Source: Triglochin maritima
Taxonomy: Eukaryota; Streptophyta; Magnoliopsida; Alismatales; Juncaginaceae
NCBI GenBank assembly: GCA_963682175.1
Contig: OY821786.1
Span: 34,961,501 to 35,025,500 of the forward strand
Reading direction: 5' to 3'
DNA: 64,000 nucleotides
The notes beneath the pieces were generated by a model, which did no database searches, was not told the DNA's origin, and was given only the letters and a program-made list of their open reading frames with translations. Positions 27,122 through 36,242 of this stretch are shown piece after piece (the stretch's first letter is position 1; every line of letters begins with the position of its first letter). A program made the translations under genes and the position numbers.

Positions 27122-27325
27122 AGAACATCATGTGTCATACGTGCAACAATAGGATACAAAGGTTCATTCATTTCCCACCAACTCAACACATCAAAATTCA
27201 GCACCCGCGTTTGCACAGAATCCTTCATGTTTGTCTCTATACAATTTTGTTGAGGTTCAGAAACATATTTTGTATCAAGGAACTTGTTAAGATCCTCGTG
27301 AGAATCAGTTCACAATGGTAATTCT

Positions 27326-28654
27326 TGTTGACTCTTAGGCTTTAATATATATTGATTTTGACGATTAATCAAACTAATATTAATCAATCATCATAGTCAA
27401 TCAAAGTAGGCAAATATGATTACATGCATAGCATATACTTGCCAATCATCTTAATAGGTTGATCAATATCCATCAAGCAAATGAGCAATGGGACAAAGAA
27501 TCAAGAATGACGACTTGTAATTAAAGTTTTGGACCAAGACATGTAATTTTATATTTATTAAATTCGTAAGGTTTAATGTCAACTTGAGCACAAGGATGGT
27601 ATTTCCTGTCCCGACCAAGTTCGGTCTACCGAATCGAAAACAGTCAACTGAAATCTTGTTCTATCCTGAACTACCAAGCTCTGTCTCGAACACCATGTTC
27701 TATCCCGAACTACCAAGTTTTGTCCTGACCAAGACCTTGCCCAGTCAGACGACCAAAACACCTTCGGTTGACCGAATAGCCGTCGCATTTGAATTTAGTC
27801 TTAAAGCACAATTTGACTTGTCAATTCCTTCTTGGCTTTAGACACCCAAAGACTATTTCCATATAGCATATGACCGTTACTTTCATATCTTTTGAGCCAC
27901 TTTTGTCAGTGCAAAAAACCATGCCAACTTTGGTCATCCGAAGTCTAAACGATCTACCAAACTTGATTAGTCAGAGTCCAACCAATCTTACCGTCCACCT
28001 TGGAACAATGAACTGAATACAATTCGGTGAACCAAAATTTAATAGGGCAAAATTGAAAAGAGTTACTGGAAGTTGGTGAACGGTAATCCGAAGACATTTC
28101 GGTAAAACCAATATATCCCACTGAGTGACCAATTTGTCCCTCATGTTTCGGACTACCGTTTTCTACACGGTCGACTATACCTTTTGTGTTCTCAATTCCC
28201 AAATCTTCAAAGCTCTTTCTTCTACACTCAAAGCAAAAAACTTCACTACTTGCATATCACTTCCACATCTATATCCAAATGTTCTCAAGTTAAAGTGTTT
28301 AGATTGTGCTTCCATTTTCATATTCAAGAATCACCAAAAGGTTGTAAAGCTTTGAGAAAGCTCCCTCTCTAATTGTGAGATGAGACACCATCAAAGCAAG
28401 GTTATTCGCGAGCCTCGGTGTTGTAAACGACGTTGATCTCGAACCGGAACAGATATCGGTTAGTGGAACCATAAGCAGCGTTCAGGGGATCAAACGGGGC
28501 TTGCGATGAGGACCATGACCATATGTGGTGCCGAACCTCCCTAAACTCAGGTGTCGTGAATTTTATGTTTTGCATTGTCTTTTCTCTTAATCCTTTAGTT
28601 AGTATTTTTAATTCCACATTTATCTAGTGATTAGAGGGTCATCGATCCCCAACA
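27326..28654 (+). mobile_element. Solo Copia LTR, 1329 bp, related to family A (Sirevirus-like)
   Basis: TGTTGACTCTTAGGC to GATCCCCAACA, flanked by the exact target duplication ATTCT (27321-27325 and 28655-28659). Its start resembles the family A LTR at 34365 (TGTTGGCTTTTTGGCC). It shares the GTGCCGAACCTC block near its 3' end and carries degenerate CGGTTGACCG motifs (27600-28165). Confidence 0.85.
27600..28165. repeat. Degenerate CGGTCGACCG motifs in the 27326-28654 LTR
   Basis: Decayed copies such as CGGTTGACCGAA, GTTCGGTCTACCGAA and ACGGTCGACTAT are scattered through the part of the LTR that corresponds to the dense arrays elsewhere. Confidence 0.5.
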
Positions 28655-29549
28655 ATTCTGACGATCCCAGTGTAAAACAAGCATCACCTGCATCATCAGT
28701 CATAACATTCGTTGCTCCTGAGTTGCTCTCACCACCCCAAATGGTCAAACTGTCACTGTCCTCATATCTCAGTCAATATTCAGCATACAACTCAGCAAAT
28801 GATGTCTTAATCTCTCCATGTTTGTCCTCCCATTTATCCTCATAAATCTTTTTCATATAATATTCTACAGTACTCATTTTATAACGAGGATCCAAAAATG
28901 CAAGTAGTCAAAAGAACTTGACTTGACTTCTCCCAATATACGGAAAACTTGATGATCATTAATTTAGCTATGCTAGATACAAAAGAAACTGGACTTCTAC
29001 AAATTTCCTTTAGAGTCAAATTGATCTCACAAACATTAGAGAAAAAATAATTTGTCGATGGATACAAGCTTTTGGAAAACTCCAGAGTTACCCGATGAAA
29101 ATACCTCAAACATTCACAAACAACTTTGGCATGTTCCCACTCTTTTTTACTATGTGCAAACTTGTAAGACACACCAACATCTGCCAAACGAATGAAGGAT
29201 TCTTTATGCTGAAGTGCAACTTGCAACATCAGAAAGGTGGAGTTCCATCTTGTGGGGACATCTAAGACAAGACACTTGGTTGGAGTCTTCACTTGTTTTG
29301 TCACTTCATTGAAAGTTTGTTGTCTAAGTGTGGATGACTTAACGTATTTCACACTCTCCCTCACTTTAAAAATGGCATTCTTGATGACATCAAGTCCTTC
29401 ATGCACTATAAGATTAACAATGTGAGCATAACACCTAACGTGAAACATTTTCCATCGAGTAACAAATCTCCCTTTGGGGAAAAATTGTCAACCATATCTC
29501 TCACAAGAGCATCATTTGTGTTACAATTATCGCGCATAATATGTAGAAT

Positions 29550-30205
29550 CGTAAGAGTCTCTAATTCTAATCACTTTTAATCATAATTACCTACTTGTTT
29601 AACAATCAAAGATGTGCAGCGGAATTTTAAACAAACAAGTAAATGAATAGAGAATGCAACCACAAGAAGACGGGGTTTTTTATAGAGGTTCGACACCCCA
29701 CCCGGGTCCTAGTCCTCTCTTGCAAACCTCGCTCGCGACTTCACTAATCACTCCCCGTTCCGGGCCGGGCGAGAACGCCTTTACAATCTTCAAGCTCGCG
29801 AACAACCCTCGCCGAACTTGACTCCTCCTCTCACAATCCGAGAGGGACACTTCGGGCTCTCACCGAAGTCTATACTCTTGTCTTGGGCTTTCACCAAGAT
29901 CTTTGCTTCATTTGACAACAATTGAGTGGAACAACACTCTCTAATCTTGAGCACACTTGAGTAGAATATGGAATTGATTACTAAGTTCGGAAGGTTTTGA
30001 GCTTTTGAGTGTGTGAAGCTTTCTCTCTAATGTATGAGACAATATAGAGTGGGAGAGTTGTGTTAAAATGTGTTTTACAACTCTATTTATAAGCTCCAAG
30101 ACAATTATAGCCGTTGGGGATGAATTGGGTAAAGGTTGTGTAAGATACACAAAATAGAAATCTGCAGGACCCAAAACTGAGTAAGTTTGGTCAACCGGAT
30201 TGAAA
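29550..30205 (-). mobile_element. Fragment of a family A (Sirevirus-like) LTR
   Basis: The region matches, with divergence, the outer part of the LTR arm at 31675-32280: TAATCACTTTTAATC end, TATAGAGGTTCG, CACCCGGGTCCTAGTCCTCT, and an inverted TATA box CTATTTATAAGCTCC near 30083. It cuts the hAT transposase at about 29545 and ends where the family B LTR begins. Confidence 0.75.
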
Positions 30206-30211
30206 GGAATG

Positions 30212-31674
30212 TGTTCTAAAAGTTTTACTTTTATATGTGAATTATTATGAATTGAATGTGCAAATATTTTGTTCCTTGATTATGATATTCGTCTTTTGGA
30301 AGTGTTAAGGAAGAGACGTTTGGTCCTTAACCGTAGAGCTCTAAAAGATAATGATTTACATAAATCAAAAGTTATTCACAATCATGGTAATTAACATGGA
30401 ACATTAATTACCGAGATAAGATTGTCGTGTTTCGATTGTTGTAGCTCTACAAATAATTGACGACACGAGTATATAAAAGAGGAAAAGATTACTTTTATAT
30501 ATTGAATAGACCTAACAAGTAAAACATTATGAATTGTGTTTCGTGTCATTAGTGTTTTTACTGTGCATTGAATCCTAAGATATGAGACTTATATCTTTTC
30601 ACTCAAGAAGTGATTAATTTGATTATTGTCAAAAGCTATCAATGAGTATAGTGATAAAGACAATAGTTGGTTGAGCATGACTTGTGCTGGAAAAGATAGC
30701 TAGTCAAACGATTATCATTGCCCCTCTTAATTAAGTGATGATATTAGTGGGCCCTTGATAAAGCAAAATTATAATGTGCACAATGTAACTTGAGTTAAGT
30801 TACATAGTTATAATTAGCTTAAAGAGATCAAGAAATGAATATAATACAAAGATGACACATTTCTACTTTGTATATATTCTTAATATCATGAGGCAAGGGA
30901 CGAACACAATTGGAGCACTTACATCACTAAATGGATCATGTTTTGGTTCGGGTTGAACAAAGACATCTATGCTAATTGAGTGACTATAATGTGTAGCTAG
31001 ATACTGCTTATAGTCTGAGATATTAAGTGTTTAATATCACTACCAATTTGGCTTAGATCCTCCTATAGGTCACACCACAAAACTGGGAAACAAGAGGGTT
31101 GATTTTAAGATTCATGTGATGTATCGTGTTTCATGTGAAAATAGGACACATGTGGTGAATTAATTAAAATCAATATGTCATGAGAATTGACATAATTAGA
31201 ATCATTATAAATTCATATGAGATATATATTATGGGGTGTAATAATTTAATATTACATATGATGATATATATAGGATGTGAATTGCTAAAAACCTTAAAAG
31301 ATCAAATTTTGTTGGAAATAAATCCAAAATTTGACAAAGGCAAAATCGGGGTCAAACACGGTGAACCGTTCATGGTTCGGTCGACCGGGGCATCTTCGGA
31401 TCGGTTAACCGAATAGGGAACGGGTAAGCGCAATTGGTTGACCGAGATTGCCCAGAGTGCCTGGACAATCGGGTTCAGTTAACCGATTGGAAACGGTCAA
31501 CCGAGAAATAGTATTTTCGGTAGACCGAACGTGACACGGTCATCCGATGACTATGTCCCAGGAGCGATTTTGGTGGGTCAACGGTTGACCGACTAAAAGA
31601 CGTGGTTCGTCCAAATTCTTCCAGGGAATTTTTCTCATACGGATTCGGTCGTGTAGGATCGTGTGGGTTATGGG
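30212..31674 (+). mobile_element. Truncated family B (Tork/Angela-like Copia) LTR
   Basis: Starts TGTTCTAAAAGTTTTAC and runs parallel to the complete family B LTR at 58004-60039, including CCTTAACCGTAGAGCTCTAA and GACACAAGT-like segments. It is cut at 31674 by the inverted family A structure. Its last part carries CGGTCGACCG-type motifs (31370-31610). Confidence 0.75.
31370..31610. repeat. CGGTCGACCG motifs in the truncated family B LTR
   Basis: Copies include CGGTCGACCGGG, CGGTTAACCGA, GGTTGACCGAG, CGGTAGACCGAA and CGGTTGACCGAC. They are more degenerate than in the family B LTR at 59155-59400. Confidence 0.6.
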
Positions 31675-33187
31675 TCCACTAATCACTTTTAATCTAATCC
31701 CTAACTAATCAAACAATAAACGCAGCGGAAACAAATTTAAAAACAAGTAGGGAAATTAACAGAAAAATGCAAACCACAAAAGACGCGGCGATTTTATAGA
31801 GGTTCGGCACCCCACCCGGGTCCTAGTCCTCTCTTGTAAGCTCTGCTCGACTCCGCGAGCTCCGCCTACGTCTTCACTAACCACTCCCCGTTCCGGGCCG
31901 GGAGAGAACGCCTTTACACCACAAGCAACGCGAACAACCCTCGCTTGCTTGAATTCTTCCTCTCACAATCCGAGAGGGACACTTCGGGCTTTCACCGAAG
32001 TCCTTGCTTCTTTTGACAACACTTGTAACTGAGTGGGATTCACTCTCTAATTGAGCACACTTTGAGTAGGATGAGTATATGATCAAGTGTGTGAAGTTTA
32101 GGCTTAAAGAGTGTAGAATTGGGAGCTTTGAGGATTGAGGTTTCTCTCTAATGTATTGGGACAATTGGAGTTGGAGAGTTTTTTTTAACAACAAGTCTTG
32201 ATCCTCTATTTATAAGCTCCTAAGGTTTTCTAGCCGTTGGGGATAGATTTGATTGGGTTTTGTGCAAGATACACAAAGCAGAAAATCGGGCTGCAAATCT
32301 GTCCAGAACCGGTCGACCGAAACTACTAAACCGGTCGACCGTTCACTTGATTTCAAGGAGAACGGTCGAACAAAAGAATATTCGGTCGGACAAACGAGCT
32401 AGAACTTAACTCTACTTAAGTGAATCGGTCGAACCAAAGTATGGAGCGGTCGACCGAAAAGGGGATTCGGTTGAGACAAAGGTCAATCGGTCGAACGAGA
32501 AATGTGTCGACCGATAGCAGGGAATTTGGTTTCTGAAAAATATGTTCAACCGGTCGACCGAAACAAGGTCTTCGTTCGACCGGTTACCGAAAGTATTTTG
32601 GGGTTAAGTTTGTTTTATACGAATACGACCGTTATAGGAATACGACAAGAAAAACGGCCATATTAAAATCCGGGATCGGTCGACCGAAAATGTAGAACCG
32701 GTCGACCGGTAGAGTTCGGTAAAATCACTGTGGAGAGTCTGTTATAAACCGGTCGAACTGAGAACTGGTTCGGTCGACCGGTTCACACAGGAAATCTGGG
32801 TTTAAGTTTATAAGTGATTTCCGACTAAGGTTTGGGTGATCTAATGAAGTCCAAATAATGTGAAATTTCTTGTGTGACTTCTATAGGGAACCTATTGTGT
32901 ATGTGATTGGTTTTTAACTCTTGTATGCTCAATTTACACATGTTCCTAAGACTCAAAATAAAATCAAGATTACAAGTCTTCATTTAGCTTTATTACAAAT
33001 CTTGACTTGATTTCCTTCCTTCCATGAGTCTTGATCACCTGTAGAGGTTAGCACATGCAATATATATGCAATGCAATATGTGTGCTACTCTACATCATCA
33101 TAATTAAGATTAGGTTGATTAAATCATCAAAACCTAGATTAAGGCCAAAAAGCCAACAATCTCCCCCTTTTTGATGATGGCAACCTA
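31675..33187 (-). repeat. Left inverted arm: family A LTR plus PPT, minus orientation
   Basis: 1513 bp; the LTR proper starts at about 33158 on the minus strand. It contains the palindrome array 32290-32790 and an inverted TATA box at 32206-32214. Confidence 0.85.
32290..32790. repeat. CGGTCGACCG palindrome array, left arm
   Basis: Mirror copy of the 34735-35225 array. It has about 14 perfect or near copies, spaced mostly 20-45 bp apart. Confidence 0.8.
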
Positions 33188-33732
33188 GCTCTAATTCTAA
33201 TACTAATGATGAATCATATACATATGATGAGCTTCAAAATGCATTTCATGATTTAGTTAAACAATATGAGATCATTTGTGAAAAGAACAAAAATGCTAGA
33301 AAAACTATAAATGATCTCAAATGCCAAATTGAATTAATCATGAATGAAAAGAATGAGGTGATTGCTAGACTTGAATCAAATGAATCATCACTTGCTAGTC
33401 TAAGTAAAACACCCATTATTGATGAACATGTAGATCTTAAAGCCTCAAATATGCAATTAAGAAAAGATCTTGAAATGTTCACTAAAGGAACAAAAATGCT
33501 TGATATGCTTTTGAGTAGTCAAAGACAATCATTAGCTAAACATGGTTTAGGATACAATGTGCATTTGAAAAACCATGTATCTCATACTACTTTAAATGGC
33601 AAGCATGTATTTGTTAAATCTAGTTCCTCAAGTGTGTGGGCACCCAAAACCAAAATGGTTTGGATCCCAAAAGCTAATGTTCAAGGACCCAAAGTTGTTT
33701 GGGTACCTAAGTCTACACTTGTAGGAGCTTGA
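33188..33732 (+). pseudogene. Copia gag fragment (Sirevirus type)
   Basis: An open frame enters directly from the arm boundary, reading SNTNDESYTYDELQNAF, and runs to a stop at 33732. It contains a coiled-coil-like charged stretch, then LDMLLSSQRQSLAKHGLGY and WVPK-type motifs. These match the region of Sirevirus/Maximus-type Copia gag before the zinc knuckle. The 5' part is replaced by the inverted arm, and no zinc knuckle, protease, integrase or reverse transcriptase follows, so it cannot support transposition. Confidence 0.7.
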
Positions 33733-34064
33733 GGAGGAAATTGGTGGTGACCGGGTGAGCCAAAGCGTCGAATTCGAATCCGGTTGCATCACCAAATAAG
33801 ATTGGAGCTAATCAAGATTCAAGTTTGGTATAAATTTCTATCCTTGAAATTTCTGAAAATTTAGCTCTAATCTAGTTTATATGCTAAATTGTCATATCTT
33901 TAGAAGTTCAATTCATTGCAAATCATATACCCTATTCATTGCAAATCATTTATCACATCCATTGATTCTAAATGTCAAATTTTAAATGGATGTTAGAATA
34001 AGGCTTAAGTTGAAACTTAAATGAACTTAACTTGAATCATACTCATTGTTTCCATTTAGCCTTA

Positions 34065-34364
34065 TTGATAGGGGGAGCTTAAATGTTATATCTTTTATTA
34101 GAGTAATGAAGTGCAAAATTTAGGGGGAGCAACTTCATTACAAGACATCCAAATGCTATGCTTAAAGTCTTAAATAATTATTATTTTTGATGGATGTCAA
34201 AGGGGGAGAGATAATTAAGGGGGTAACTTGGAATTTGACATAAAATTGAACAAAAACTATGCACACCCATAGGGGGAGCATTAATATGCATAGTTTACAT
34301 ATACAAATTCCATGTATTTAGATAGAATTAAGATATAGGTTGCCATCATCAAAAAGGGGGAGAT
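34065..34364 (+). promoter_or_regulatory. Multiple polypurine tracts before the family A 3' LTR
   Basis: AGGGGGAG-type tracts recur at about 34070, 34122, 34201, 34271 and 34355. The last abuts the LTR start TGTTGG at 34365 and is the expected plus-strand primer. Repeated PPTs upstream of the 3' LTR are a known trait of the Sirevirus lineage. Confidence 0.7.
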
Positions 34365-34734
34365 TGTTGGCTTTTTGGCCTTAATCTAGGTTTTGATGAT
34401 TTAATTAACCTAATCTTAATTATGATGATGTAGAGTAGCACACATATTGCATTGCATATATATTGCATGTGCTAACGTCTACAGGTGATCAAGACTCATG
34501 GAAGGAAGGAAATCAAGTCAAGATTTGTAATAAAGCTAAATGAAGAATTGTAATCTTGATTTTATTTTGAGTCTTAGGAACATGTGTAAATTGAGCATAC
34601 AAGAGTTAAAAACCAATCACATACACAATAGGTTCCCTATAGAAGTCACACAAGAAATTTCACATTATTTGGACTTCATTAGATCACCCAAACCTTAGTC
34701 GGAAATCACTTATAAACTTAAACCCAGATTTCCT

Positions 34735-35225
34735 GTGTGAACCGGTCGACCGAACCAGTTCTCAGTTCGACCGGTTTATAACAGACTCTCCACAGTGATT
34801 TTACCGAACTCTACCGGTCGACCGGTTCTACATTTTCGGTCGACCGATCCCGGATTTTAATATGGCCGTTTTTCTTGTCGTATTCCTATAACGGTCGTAT
34901 TCGTATAAAACAAACTTAACCCCAAAATACTTTCGGTAACCGGTCGAACGAAGACCTTGTTTCGGTCGACCGGTTGAACATATTTTTCAGAAACCAAATT
35001 CCCTGCTATCGGTCGACACATTTCTCGTTCGACCGATTGACCTTTGTCTCAACCGAATCCCCTTTTCGGTCGACCGCTCCATACTTTGGTTCGACCGATT
35101 CACTTAAGTAGAGTTAAGTTCTAGCTCGTTTGTCCGACCGAATATTCTTTTGTTCGACCGTTCTCCTTGAAATCAAGTGAACGGTCGACCGGTTTAGTAG
35201 TTTCGGTCGACCGGTTCTGGACAGA
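34735..35225. repeat. CGGTCGACCG palindrome array, right arm
   Basis: Seven perfect GGTCGACC cores plus about seven degenerate ones lie within 490 bp, ending about 90 bp upstream of the TATA box. Confidence 0.85.
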
Positions 35226-35308
35226 TTTGCAGCCCGATTTTCTGCTTTGTGTATCTTGCACAAAACCCAATCAAATCTATCCCCAACGGCTAGAAAACCT
35301 TAGGAGCT

Positions 35309-35317
35309 TATAAATAG
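35309..35317 (+). promoter_or_regulatory. TATA box of the family A LTR
   Basis: TATAAATAG, preceded by the palindrome array and followed by A- and CT-rich leader-like sequence. The mirror copy is at 32206-32214. Confidence 0.7.
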
Positions 35318-35849
35318 AGGATCAAGACTTGTTGTTAAAAAAAAACTCTCCAACTCCAATTGTCCCAATACATTAGAGAGAAACCTCAATCCTCAAAGCT
35401 CCCAATTCTACACTCTTTAAGCCTAAACTTCACACACTTGATCATATACTCATCCTACTCAAAGTGTGCTCAATTAGAGAGTGAATCCCACTCAGTTACA
35501 AGTGTTGTCAAAAGAAGCAAGGACTTCGGTGAAAGCCCGAAGTGTCCCTCTCGGATTGTGAGAGGAAGAATTCAAGCAAGCGAGGGTTGTTCGCGTTGCT
35601 TGTGGTGTAAAGGCGTTCTCTCCCGGCCCGGAACGGGGAGTGGTTAGTGAAGACGTAGGCGGAGCTCGCGGAGTCGAGCGGAGCTTACAAGAGAGGACTA
35701 GGACCCGGGTGGGGTGCCGAACCTCTATAAAATCGCCGCGTCTTTTGTGGTTTGCATTTTTCTGTTAATTTCCTTACTTGTTTTTAAATTTGTTTCCGCT
35801 GCGTTTATTGTTTGATTAGTTAGGGATTAGATTAAAAGTGATTAGTGGA

Positions 35850-36242
35850 ACAATATAATATAATAAAATATTAACAAACAAATATATCAACAAACAAATA
35901 TAATAAAATCTAAATACATAAATTAAAACACTTCACCAACATCTAAATTTAACATACATACACATCATTTCTCAACATCTCTAGTTACCTAGATTATCTA
36001 GAATATCAACAAGATAAGTTCTAACAATTCAATTTCAAACAAAAAAAATTAAACAGATGATTGAATGGAGTTTAAATCAATTGAATCGGGCTGTTAACTG
36101 CCCAAAAACAAAACTGGTTTCTGGGGTCCAGTGGGACTACTCAAGCGACCAAGTCTTGGTTCAACTAGTTTTGGTGCAAACCAAGACTCAAAACAGTGCC
36201 CTGATTAACGGCTTTCACCCAAAAGTAGGGAAAATGTATCAC
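35850..36242. other. AT-rich junction between the retroelement nest and the HscB gene
   Basis: AT-rich sequence with AACAAACAAATA repeats. On the minus strand no continuation of the HscB reading frame was found. Confidence 0.5.

Larger units (their letters stand above)
25935..29545 (-). pseudogene. hAT transposase pseudogene, split by two solo LTRs
   Basis: Three minus-strand coding segments belong together. Segment 29545-28655 holds MFHVRCYAHIVNLIVHEG and the region with TRWNSTFLML. Segment 27325-27122 holds LNFDVLSWWEMNEPLYPI. Segment 26283-25935 holds VASESVFSKRVRILGK, the hAT C-terminal dimerisation region. Solo LTRs at 27326-28654 and 26284-27121 interrupt it, each with an exact 5-bp duplication of hAT sequence; without them the reading resumes. 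One frameshift lies just before MFHVRCY (about 29447), and at least one in-frame stop is present near 28770. The N-terminal BED finger and the element ends are missing, because the right side is cut by Copia sequence at about 29545. Confidence 0.82.
31675..35849. mobile_element. Rearranged Sirevirus-like Copia element with LTRs in inverted orientation
   Basis: Two arms, 31675-33187 and 34336-35849, are reverse complements of each other with only about five substitutions and one A-run difference. Each arm reads, inside to outside: TAGGTTGCCATCATC, a polypurine tract, then a family A LTR starting TGTTGGCTTTTTGGCC. The 1148-bp middle holds a gag fragment and repeated polypurine tracts. Normal elements have LTRs in direct orientation, so this is a rearranged copy. 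Pol is absent. Confidence 0.85.
34336..35849 (+). repeat. Right inverted arm: PPT plus family A LTR, plus orientation
   Basis: 1514 bp; the LTR proper starts at 34365. The far end (about 35849) probably lacks the last bases of the LTR, since the left arm and the solo LTR at 27326-28654 continue differently there. Confidence 0.85.

Noticed and set aside
31877..32194. Matching 105- and 95-codon frames in the two inverted arms (31877-32194 and 35360-35647)
   Set aside because: They fall in the LTR leader region and match only because the arms are recent inverted copies. No protein features.
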